Assembly: GCA_020635075.1 (NCBI GenBank)
Contig: JACKAM010000001.1
Location: 1,488,001 to 1,552,000 of the forward strand
Direction of reading: 5' to 3'
From: Pseudobdellovibrionaceae bacterium
Lineage (GTDB): Bacteria > Bdellovibrionota > Bdellovibrionia > Bdellovibrionales > UBA1609
Length of the DNA stretch: 64,000 bases
Within the stretch, counting starts at the first letter, position 1. Every line of letters begins with the position of its first letter. The translations under genes were made by a program, and so were the position numbers. The notes beneath the pieces were generated by a model. It had not been told where the DNA came from. It ran no database searches and saw nothing but the letters and a program-made list of their open reading frames with translations. This document shows positions 40,681 through 48,257 of this stretch, one piece after another.

Positions 40681-42980
40681 GCTTCGTTCCTTTGTTGAAA
40701 CATCCACCACGCCATTTGCCCCAAGGCCAGACCACCGTCTCCCGGTGGATTGAGCTCAGGCCACTTGAGTTCGATTCCTAATTCAGAAAATCTCTTGGCC
40801 ACCAGGGAAACAAGGAGTGAGTTCTGCATACAGCCTCCGCCGAGGAGAACCCTTTCAGGACAAGGTGACTGCAGCTTGAACCCAGCGACAATCATGTCGG
40901 CCAAGGACTGATGAAAGCGGCGAGCCAAACCCCCGGCCGTTGACCCCAGCTTTAGATCTTCCATCATTGCCAATACCACGGGCCGCCAATCGGCCCACCA
41001 CATACCATCTTCGAACACCCACTCCCAGCTGTAGGTTTCCTCCACTGGACTTAGCTCAGCCAGAGCCTGAAGTTTCATGGCTGCCTGGCCCTCAAAACTC
41101 AAATTGCCCGAGTAGATTCCCAATAAACTGGCCACACCATCAAATAATCGCCCCATACTGGTGGTTTGATGACGGTGACTTCTCGGGAACTGACGAAAGA
41201 AATTCTGCACGTCTTGAGAAAGACCAAGGGTCTGCAACAGCTCCTGGTGTTGGGTTTCATCCCAAAGCTCGGGACCCAATGCCGAATCAAGTAAAGACAG
41301 ACAGCTCCGCCTGGTGTCTCGGATGGCTTTGTCCCCGCCATAGAGATCAAAAGGTCTAATCGCTCCCCAGCGACTCAGCTCTCCTGCTGGAGACCCAACA
41401 AAAAACTCCCCGCCCCATATCGTTTTGTCGTCACCAAAGCCGAGACCATCCCAAATGACCACAAAATCTCGCTGAGGTCCGCCATGTTCGGCCCACAGGG
41501 CCCAGGCGTGGGCGCGATGATGCTGAAGGCCAGTCACATTCACAGTCTCTTGCTCCTTTGCCCACTGGTGAGAATGATAGTGAGGGTGGGAGTCCACCAA
41601 CACCTCGGTGAACTTCTGACCGAAGAACTTCTGCCAAGAGTTGACCTCACTCACCATTTGGCGAAAGGCTTCGGACTCCTCCAGATCCCCCACATGGGGT
41701 GCAAGCAAATAGCCGTCTTCCCGACACAAACCCATGGCGTGTTTGAGATCTCCACCCAGGGCCAGGGCCTCAGTGAACTCCTTGCCGCCTTCAGCTGTTG
41801 CTGGCCAAAGCTGAGGGGCTAAGCCCCTCCCACGGCGGATCAACATGGGTTTATCCTCCACCACCTGAAGAACGGAATCCTCCACCGGCCGCAAAATGGG
41901 CCGGTTGTGAACCAAAAATAAATCCGCCACCTTCGCCAGTTTTTCTAGCGCCTGGTGCTCGTCGATACAAATAGGTTCTTCGGAAAGGTTGCCACTGGTG
42001 CAAACCAAAGGGCCGCCAAAGTCTCGAAGCAATAAATGATGCAGGGGCGTGTAAGGGAGAAGAACACCCAGGGTGTTTTGTTCTGGTCCCACCTGCCAAA
42101 ATGACTTGCCGTCTGTTTTCTTAAGAATCACAATCGGGCGATAAGGGCCTTCGAGCCAATCACTCTCTTTAGGGCCAACTTCAGCCACCTGTTGGACCTG
42201 AGCGAGGTTGGCAAACATCACAGCAAAGGGTTTATCCCCTCGACCTTTGCGCTCTCGCAATTTGCTAACCGCTACCTTATTCTCGGCATCCACCATCAGG
42301 TGAAAGCCACCTAAACCTTTGACGGCAATAATTTTCCCCTGGCGGAGGGCCGTCACAGTTTGCCCGAGAGCCTCATCACCTGAAGTCAAAACCTGAGCAT
42401 CAGCGGCCCACAGCTGCAGCTGGGGACCACATTGGGGACAGGCAATGGGCTGAGCATGAAAGCGACGATCTGCCGGGTTTTCGTATTCCCTTTGGCAGGA
42501 CTCACACATAGAAAAACCAGCCATGGAGGTTTGAGCCCGGTCATAGGGCAGATTCTTAGTGATCGAGTATCTGGGCCCACAATAGGTGCAATTAGTAAAG
42601 GGATAGCGGTATCGGCGCTCGCGTGAATCAAAAATCTCCACTTCACACTTGGAACAAGTCGCCAAATCAGCAAGAAGATGACTGGTCAGCACCTCTCCGA
42701 CTGCGGACGGAGCAATAACAAATTCTTTGAGATTTTCGTCTACACTTCGCTCAGATGTTTTGCTGGAGCGAAACTCAACCAAGGGCGGTTTGCGCAAATC
42801 CAGGAGGCGACTAAACTCCTCAATGACAGAATCCTCACCCTGAATATCAATGGTGAGGCCGCCGCTGGTGTTCATCACCGAACCCTGTAAACCCAACTCC
42901 GTCGCCAGGTTGTAGACATAGGGGCGAACACCCAGTCCTTGCACTGAACCCGAGATGTCAAGTTGGCGCCTGATCTTCAT
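40671..42980 (-). CDS. hypF: Carbamoyltransferase HypF
   Basis: 769 aa, full length. Acylphosphatase domain (1-90, ISGSVQGLGVRPYVYNLA), two zinc fingers (CSKCEVEIF, CTYCGPRYS, CESCQREY, CPQCGP; about 108-187), YrdC-like domain (IIAVKGLGGFHLMVDA), and a Kae1-like domain (HHRAHAWALWAEHG, LLGGGCMQNSLL). Makes the carbamoyl group for HypE from carbamoyl phosphate and ATP. Overlaps hypA by 4 bases. Confidence 0.96.
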   Translation of the reverse strand: MKIRRQLDISGSVQGLGVRPYVYNLATELGLQGSVMNTSGGLTIDIQGEDSVIEEFSRLLDLRKPPLVEFRSSKTSERSVDENLKEFVIAPSAVGEVLTSHLLADLATCSKCEVEIFDSRERRYRYPFTNCTYCGPRYSITKNLPYDRAQTSMAGFSMCESCQREYENPADRRFHAQPIACPQCGPQLQLWAADAQVLTSGDEALGQTVTALRQGKIIAVKGLGGFHLMVDAENKVAVSKLRERKGRGDKPFAVMFANLAQVQQVAEVGPKESDWLEGPYRPIVILKKTDGKSFWQVGPEQNTLGVLLPYTPLHHLLLRDFGGPLVCTSGNLSEEPICIDEHQALEKLAKVADLFLVHNRPILRPVEDSVLQVVEDKPMLIRRGRGLAPQLWPATAEGGKEFTEALALGGDLKHAMGLCREDGYLLAPHVGDLEESEAFRQMVSEVNSWQKFFGQKFTEVLVDSHPHYHSHQWAKEQETVNVTGLQHHRAHAWALWAEHGGPQRDFVVIWDGLGFGDDKTIWGGEFFVGSPAGELSRWGAIRPFDLYGGDKAIRDTRRSCLSLLDSALGPELWDETQHQELLQTLGLSQDVQNFFRQFPRSHRHQTTSMGRLFDGVASLLGIYSGNLSFEGQAAMKLQALAELSPVEETYSWEWVFEDGMWWADWRPVVLAMMEDLKLGSTAGGLARRFHQSLADMIVAGFKLQSPCPERVLLGGGCMQNSLLVSLVAKRFSELGIELKWPELNPPGDGGLALGQMAWWMFQQRNEACV

Positions 42981-43246
42981 CCATCCGTCTCCAACTCAAC
43001 ACTTTCAAGCAAAATGTGCCCGGCCTGAGGATGGGAGAATTCTCCACACTCCTCAATTTCCAATTCAGACCCCTCGGCGATGGTTCCTTTGGTTTCAATC
43101 TCAAAGTGTTCGCGGAAATGGCTGGCGGAAATATTGGCCAAAGCACCGATGCGCACCTTCACCCGCGCCACCTGTCCACCACCATTGGCCTGGGAGACCT
43201 GTTCCATCTTTTCCACCAAAGAACGAATCATTCCTGACTCATGCAC
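42977..43246 (-). CDS. hypA: HypA-like nickel metallochaperone lacking the zinc domain
   Basis: 89 aa against about 115 usual. The N-terminal nickel-binding MHE is present (MHESGMIRSLVEKMEQVS) and the core VKVRIGALANISASHFREHF matches HypA. Where the two CxxC zinc motifs should be there is only LEIEECGEFSHPQAGHILLE, with one Cys. So the zinc ribbon is deleted cleanly and the C-terminal strand (SVELETDG) kept. No frameshift is visible, so this looks like a short natural form. It overlaps the protease and hypF genes. HypB is not encoded here. Confidence 0.85.
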   Translation of the reverse strand: MHESGMIRSLVEKMEQVSQANGGGQVARVKVRIGALANISASHFREHFEIETKGTIAEGSELEIEECGEFSHPQAGHILLESVELETDG

Positions 43247-43706
43247 CTAATGCCTCCTCAATGATCTTACCGATCAATTCCCGAACTTCAGATATGCGCG
43301 ACAGCACTTCTTCTCCAGGATCTTCACCGACCACAAAGCGACGACCGGGAATGCCGATCAGATGAAGACTCTCAGGAAGCCTTTCCAAATTGCGCCCCAA
43401 CTCGATTGTTTCACCCAGACCAATCATATGGGAGGAAAAGCCGCCGGTGACAAAAGGAGCTTCACCCTCACCCTTGCCAAACTGCCAGTGGCGAAGATTG
43501 TTTGTGTTCGCCTCATCCGCATAAGCATCGACGATCACCACCAGTGATCGCTCCTGCCAAACATCCAAAAGCTCCAAGGGATCACCTGAAACCAGCAGGG
43601 TGTCAAACTCACCTGCGATTTCTTGACTGATCCCCCTCACAATCAGCGGACCAATGCTGTCGTCACCTCTTAAGGGCTGTCCCACTCCGACAATTAATGG
43701 TTTCAT
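43239..43706 (-). CDS. [NiFe]-hydrogenase maturation endopeptidase (HycI/HyaD type)
   Basis: 155 aa. Family signature VGVGQPLRGDDSIGPLIV at the start, with metal-sensing Asp, then VVIVDAYA and the His of GGFSSHMIGLGE. Cleaves the C-terminal tail of the large subunit after nickel insertion; its likely substrate is encoded just upstream (4-base overlap). Confidence 0.92.
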   Translation of the reverse strand: MKPLIVGVGQPLRGDDSIGPLIVRGISQEIAGEFDTLLVSGDPLELLDVWQERSLVVIVDAYADEANTNNLRHWQFGKGEGEAPFVTGGFSSHMIGLGETIELGRNLERLPESLHLIGIPGRRFVVGEDPGEEVLSRISEVRELIGKIIEEALGA

Positions 43707-45061
43707 TCCTCAACCTGCTCTTTCTTGATTTTCAAAAAATGCGTGGCACAGGAAATACAGGGGTCGTAGTTGCGAATGGCCTGTTCACAGCGGTGGCGCA
43801 TTTTTTCATCGCTCCATTTTGGGTTGGCCATGACCAACTCCCTCAGATCCTCTTCAATGGTACGCTGGTTCTGGCTGGTGGGAGGAATAATCTGCGCCGT
43901 GCGAATGGTGCCGTCAACATTGAGCTCATAGCGATGATAAAGAAGGCCACGCGGAGCCTCAGTGGCCCAGGAACCACGACAAGATTTATCCACCACCACA
44001 GGAACCGATGGTGCGAGCGACCCGGAGAGAGACTCCAAAACACGCACGGCTTCATCAAAGGCATAGAGAACTTCCACTGCGCGCACTAAAAGACTTCTGA
44101 AGGGATTCAAGCAAATGGGCGCCAATCCCACATCACGAGCCCCCTCTTGAGCCACGGAACTCAAACGATCATAATTGAGATTGAACCGAGCCATAGGACC
44201 GACCAAATAACTGCCTCTTCCTTTTCTTCTGCTCATCAGAGCGTGGCTGTATGCAATGTGCTCCTCTTCAAAATGATCCTCATACTCCTGCATGGCAATA
44301 TTAAGATCTGTCGTAGAAGCAATGCGGCCCTCATTCATGGGGTAATCGCTGTCGTGAAGGAGACTGACAAATTCCACCTGGCGTTCGAAATCGGGGTATT
44401 CCAGGCGCGAGGCAAATTTGAGTGTCTCCCAAGCCTCTTCCCGGCCCTTCTTGAGTTCTTCTTTCAGTTGTGCAAATTCCTCTGCCGACGGCAGGTGATA
44501 AAAACCACCGATTTTGACATTGATGGGGTGAATCTCCCTCCCCCCCAACACGCGGACAATTTGATTGCCCCGTTTTTTTTGCCTGAGCCCTCTCTCCACT
44601 TCCTTTTTGTGGGTTTTGGCCATGGTCATCACGTCAGGAACACCGAGAAAGTCCGGGGCGTGAAGCATATAAATATGCAAGACATGACTTTCAATCCATT
44701 CCCCACAATAGAGAAGTCGCCGCAAAAGACGAATGTGTTCCGGGATTTGAACTCCCAGAGCGTTCTCCATGGCGTGGACGGCACTCATTTGGTAGGCCAC
44801 AGGGCAGATTCCGCAGATGCGGGCGGTGATATCGGGCGCTTCGCTGAAGTCTCGCCCCTGCATAAAGGCTTCAAAAAATCTCGGAGGCTCAAAGATTTTG
44901 AGTCTTACCTCTTCCACCTGGTCTTTTTTGTATTTGAGATAAAGCGCACCTTCGCCTTCCACACGGGCTAGATAATCGACCTTAATCACCTTGGTGGCGG
45001 CCTGCCGGCGATCGGGTGATTTCTTTTTTGGCTTAGTTTTTTTTGAGGTTTTCTTCTTCAT
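43703..45061 (-). CDS. Group 3b [NiFe]-hydrogenase large (alpha) subunit
   Basis: 452 aa from the ATG at 45061 (aggaagg 7 bases before it), overlapping the small-subunit gene by 29 bases. N-terminal nickel motif RICGICP and C-terminal DPCISCATH give the four Cys ligands of the Ni-Fe site. After the His comes the removable tail FLKIKKEQVEE, so the precursor needs the protease encoded next. A Lys-rich extension (KKKTSKKTKPKKK) precedes the conserved LARVEGEGAL. Corresponds to HydA of bidirectional NAD(P)-linked (sulf)hydrogenases. Confidence 0.94.
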   Translation of the reverse strand: MKKKTSKKTKPKKKSPDRRQAATKVIKVDYLARVEGEGALYLKYKKDQVEEVRLKIFEPPRFFEAFMQGRDFSEAPDITARICGICPVAYQMSAVHAMENALGVQIPEHIRLLRRLLYCGEWIESHVLHIYMLHAPDFLGVPDVMTMAKTHKKEVERGLRQKKRGNQIVRVLGGREIHPINVKIGGFYHLPSAEEFAQLKEELKKGREEAWETLKFASRLEYPDFERQVEFVSLLHDSDYPMNEGRIASTTDLNIAMQEYEDHFEEEHIAYSHALMSRRKGRGSYLVGPMARFNLNYDRLSSVAQEGARDVGLAPICLNPFRSLLVRAVEVLYAFDEAVRVLESLSGSLAPSVPVVVDKSCRGSWATEAPRGLLYHRYELNVDGTIRTAQIIPPTSQNQRTIEEDLRELVMANPKWSDEKMRHRCEQAIRNYDPCISCATHFLKIKKEQVEE

Positions 45062-45836
45062 GCCTTTGACCTTCCTCATGAAACTCAGGGGCCCCGGTTT
45101 GATAGTTACGCAAAAGATGCAACCACTCGCGATCATCGGCCTGGCGATGTTGCCGAACAAACTCGGTCAGCGCCGAAGGCTGACTCAACTCCTTGGGACC
45201 ATAACAACCAAAACAACCGCGGTTGTAACTGGGGCACAGTGCCTGACAACCAGCCTGGGTGATGGGCCCCAGACAGGCACGTCCCTGACTGACGGGCAAA
45301 CAAACTGTTCCTCTTAGCTTACACTCCACGCACACAGCATAGTTGGGAATGGTCGGTTTTTTGCCGTGAAGCAAGGACACCAGCACTTCAATCAATTGCT
45401 CTTTGGAAATTGGGCAACCCTGGAGTTCAAAATCCACCGACACGTGTTGAGAAATGGCCGTCGAAGTGGACAAGGTTTCGATATGCTCAGGCGATGCATA
45501 GACCAGACTCTTATAGGCCTCAATGTCAGCATAATTGCGCAGAGCCTGAATGCCCCCACTGGTGGCGCAGGCACCGATGGCCACCAAAAGACCTGACTCT
45601 TTACGGATGTCCTTGATCTGCTCCAGTTGTTCTGGGGTGGAAATGGAGCCCTCAACCAAAGACAGATCATAGGGACCCGGCTGGGCATGGCTGGTGGCTT
45701 CCATAAAGTAGGCCACCTCCACCGCCTGGGTGATAGCGAGGAGCTCATCTTCACAATCAAGTAAACTGAGTTGGCAACCATCGCAGGAAGTGAGCTTCCA
45801 AACCCCAAGTCGCAGCTTTTTCTTTGACCTCTTCAT
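45033..45836 (-). CDS. Group 3b [NiFe]-hydrogenase small (delta) subunit
   Basis: 267 aa, no Tat signal, so a cytosolic enzyme. Iron-sulfur ligands: SCDGCQ (about 17-22), GACATSGG, QGCPIS for the proximal cluster, then CVECKLRGTVCLP, RACLGPITQAGCQALC and GCFGCYG for the other two. Passes electrons from the Ni-Fe site to the gamma/beta subunits. Starts 4 bases after the gamma gene stop. Confidence 0.93.
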   Translation of the reverse strand: MKRSKKKLRLGVWKLTSCDGCQLSLLDCEDELLAITQAVEVAYFMEATSHAQPGPYDLSLVEGSISTPEQLEQIKDIRKESGLLVAIGACATSGGIQALRNYADIEAYKSLVYASPEHIETLSTSTAISQHVSVDFELQGCPISKEQLIEVLVSLLHGKKPTIPNYAVCVECKLRGTVCLPVSQGRACLGPITQAGCQALCPSYNRGCFGCYGPKELSQPSALTEFVRQHRQADDREWLHLLRNYQTGAPEFHEEGQRHEEENLKKN

Positions 45837-45839
45837 TTC

Positions 45840-46673
45840 TCACACTCCTTTGCGTGTGAGCCACACGTCCAATTGATCCAAAGAATACACCGGCCCGTCT
45901 TTGCAGATAAAGGTAGGACCGTACTGGCAGTGCCCGCAAAAGCCCACCGCACACTTCATGTTGCGCTCCATGGAGAGCCAAATGTGCTGAGGTTCCACCC
46001 CACGGGCTTCCAACTCCACGGCCACAAAACGCATCATGATCTCAGGACCACAGATAAGAGCATGTGCATAGTCGCCATCGACCACCACCCGCTCCAACAA
46101 GGGCGTGACGACACCCACATGGCCTTTCCACTCACGATCACCCCGGTCCACAGTGATCTCAACGTGAATATCTTTGCGTTTGATCCAACGATTGAGTTCA
46201 CTACGAAACAAAATCTGACTTGGCTCCCGCGTTCCGTAGAGCAAATAGATCTGACCGTACTTCTTACGGTGAGTGAGAGCATGAACAATAGCCGGACGCA
46301 ATGGGGCCAGGCCCAAACCACCAGCCACAAAGACCAAATCCTTTCCTTCAAGCTTTTCCATAGGCCAGCCGCGGCCGTAGGGACCCCGCAAGCCCAACTG
46401 ATCACCTTTTTTGAGATTGACCAGGGCTTCAGTGGCCAGTCCCACATTGCGAATGGTGTGGATGACTTGATTCTTACGGCCCGTTCCCCCACTCACTGAA
46501 ATGGGGACCTCCCCATTGCCAAAGGCACCCATCATGTTGAACTGGCCGGGAGCGAAAGGGCATTCTCCACCTCTCCGCTCCAATGTCAGCGTCCAAATGT
46601 CCTCGGTGTCCCGACGCTTGCTCACCACCGTCCAGACCTGGGGCACGAGGCAAGACGAATCAACACTTGCCAT
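45840..46673 (-). CDS. Group 3b hydrogenase FAD/NAD(P)-binding (gamma) subunit
   Basis: 277 aa from the ATG at 46673, overlapping the upstream gene by 14 bases. Ferredoxin-reductase fold: FAPGQFNMMG for FAD, VFVAGGLGLAPLRP for the pyridine nucleotide, then a C-terminal [2Fe-2S] loop with cysteines in MKCAVGFCGHCQYG and FICKDG. Transfers electrons between NAD(P)H and the iron-sulfur chain. Confidence 0.93.
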   Translation of the reverse strand: MASVDSSCLVPQVWTVVSKRRDTEDIWTLTLERRGGECPFAPGQFNMMGAFGNGEVPISVSGGTGRKNQVIHTIRNVGLATEALVNLKKGDQLGLRGPYGRGWPMEKLEGKDLVFVAGGLGLAPLRPAIVHALTHRKKYGQIYLLYGTREPSQILFRSELNRWIKRKDIHVEITVDRGDREWKGHVGVVTPLLERVVVDGDYAHALICGPEIMMRFVAVELEARGVEPQHIWLSMERNMKCAVGFCGHCQYGPTFICKDGPVYSLDQLDVWLTRKGV

Positions 46674-47133
46674 TTTTTTTCCCGTAGACATCGAGGACCT
46701 GGAGGCGGGTCGCCCGCAAACGTGACACCATGATCTCGGCAAAGCGTTTCATGAGTTGATAACCCAAGCGGGGATCCTGTTCGCACCGGTCGCGCAAGGC
46801 CTTGCCGTGTAAAGCCAAGACCTTCACCGGCTCAGCCGCCCGGGCGTCGAAGTTCCAACGATAGGGAGGGAAAATCCACGACCAGCCAAAGATTTCCCCG
46901 GGGCCGATGGTTTGGATACTCCCCTGTCCGTGACCCCCATCGATCAAAACTTCTACTTTGCCCTCCAGCAGGAGAAAAAAGGCGTCTGCCTCTTCTCCCT
47001 CTTCAGCCAAATACTGTCCTTTACGGATGGCTTTTACTTCTGCCTGCTCAACCAGGGCGCGAAGCTGCTCTTCTTCCATGCCCTTGAAAAACCGATGTTG
47101 GGCCAAAATCTGGTACATATCGACCTGGTTCAT
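46660..47133 (-). CDS. Stand-alone cyclic-nucleotide-binding domain protein
   Basis: 157 aa. One cNMP-binding beta-roll (about 10-130): KGQYLAEEGEEADAFFLLLE, then GPGEIFGWSWIFPPYR where the canonical phosphate-binding cassette reads GE(L)xxxxxxxR-A/S; the Arg is replaced or shifted, so nucleotide binding is uncertain. No DNA-binding HTH, only helices after the domain, so it is not a CRP-type regulator. It sits between the beta and gamma hydrogenase genes with 4- and 14-base overlaps, as in several group 3b operons, and may regulate the enzyme directly. Confidence 0.85.
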   Translation of the reverse strand: MNQVDMYQILAQHRFFKGMEEEQLRALVEQAEVKAIRKGQYLAEEGEEADAFFLLLEGKVEVLIDGGHGQGSIQTIGPGEIFGWSWIFPPYRWNFDARAAEPVKVLALHGKALRDRCEQDPRLGYQLMKRFAEIMVSRLRATRLQVLDVYGKKNGKC

Positions 47134-48257
47134 TTCTCCTCCTCAGAATTTTGCCGTAAGATCTGAACCTCTTCACGCAGATCAATCCCCACCGGACACC
47201 AGACAATGCATCTACCGCAACCTGTGCAGCCGACCTCACCAAACTGATCTTGCCAGGAACTCAACTTGTGCGTGAGCCATTGACGATAGCGCGACTTCAC
47301 ATCAGGTCGGACGCCCCCACCATGAAGATAAGCGTGGTCTCCCGTGAAGCAACTGTCCCACTGGCGAAATCGTTCCACTCGGTCGCCCTCAAGACTCACC
47401 TCTTCGACGGAGTTGGAACAAAAACAGGTGGGGCAAACCAGAGTACAATTGGCACAGGCCAAACACTTCTGGCCCAAAACCTCCCACTGGGGGTGGTTCC
47501 ACTCTTTCACCAGACCCTCTTTTAGACCTTTGGTCGCAATTTGAGAATGGGACTCAATTCTCTGCCGATTGGCTGTTACCAGCTCTTCACCTTGTTTTAT
47601 ATCTTTATCAGTGGCCAAGTCCAGATTCCACTTTTCAAGTAGTCGAGAGCCAGCTTTGCCTCCCGCTCGAACCAAAAAATAATGGTGGGCATCTCCGACA
47701 ATCTCGGTCAGCCTAAGATCCGTCCCCTCTCCAACTGAAGGCCCCGAATCAAAACTGGTGCAAAAACAGGTGGTAGCACTGGTGACACAGTCCACACCAA
47801 TGACCAAGAGCTGAGACCGGCGAGATTGGTAGTGCTGATCTTGATAGGTGCCCTCGACAAAAACCTGATCTTGAATCTGAATGGCTTTCCACTCGCAACC
47901 GCGAACGCCCAAGAAGGCTAGTTTCTGGGCTGGAGATTCAGTGGGATGGACTTTCCATTTGTTATTCTTTTTGTTGGCCTGAAATAAACTCTCCCGAGGT
48001 TTTTGCAAAAATCGACGAAAGCCTCCTGGGCCGACGGTAAAACCAAAATGGGCCTGGTCCGTTCTTTTCTTGAGTCGATAGCGACCCGGCGATTGCTCTT
48101 CTGTCCAGCCGATGGGTAAATCCTCACGGGACCGCAATTCGCCATAGCCAATGGCCTGGGATTCAAGGCGAGGTCCGATGATCTGATAGCGGCCTCGATG
48201 GAGGAGTTGAAACAAGCGGTCTAAGTCCTCTAAGGAGGCTCTCCTGACCTCGCTCAA
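47130..48257 (-). CDS. Group 3b hydrogenase iron-sulfur (beta) subunit
   Basis: 375 aa. N-terminal 250 residues resemble the beta subunit of sulfhydrogenases, with extra cysteines (VDCVTSATTCFCTSF). C-terminal ferredoxin-like part: CLACANCTLVCPTCFC and CTGCGRCIVWCPVGID, two [4Fe-4S] sites. Electron relay of the complex. Overlaps the CoA-transferase gene (4 bases) and the cNMP-domain gene (4 bases). Confidence 0.9.
   Translation of the reverse strand: MSEVRRASLEDLDRLFQLLHRGRYQIIGPRLESQAIGYGELRSREDLPIGWTEEQSPGRYRLKKRTDQAHFGFTVGPGGFRRFLQKPRESLFQANKKNNKWKVHPTESPAQKLAFLGVRGCEWKAIQIQDQVFVEGTYQDQHYQSRRSQLLVIGVDCVTSATTCFCTSFDSGPSVGEGTDLRLTEIVGDAHHYFLVRAGGKAGSRLLEKWNLDLATDKDIKQGEELVTANRQRIESHSQIATKGLKEGLVKEWNHPQWEVLGQKCLACANCTLVCPTCFCSNSVEEVSLEGDRVERFRQWDSCFTGDHAYLHGGGVRPDVKSRYRQWLTHKLSSWQDQFGEVGCTGCGRCIVWCPVGIDLREEVQILRQNSEEEK

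Noticed and set aside
42977..43246. HypA gene truncated by frameshift
   Set aside because: The reading frame continues to a family-like C-terminal strand and overlaps hypF normally; the zinc loop is deleted in frame.
46660..47133. CRP/FNR transcription factor
   Set aside because: Only the nucleotide-binding domain and a short helical end are present; no helix-turn-helix.
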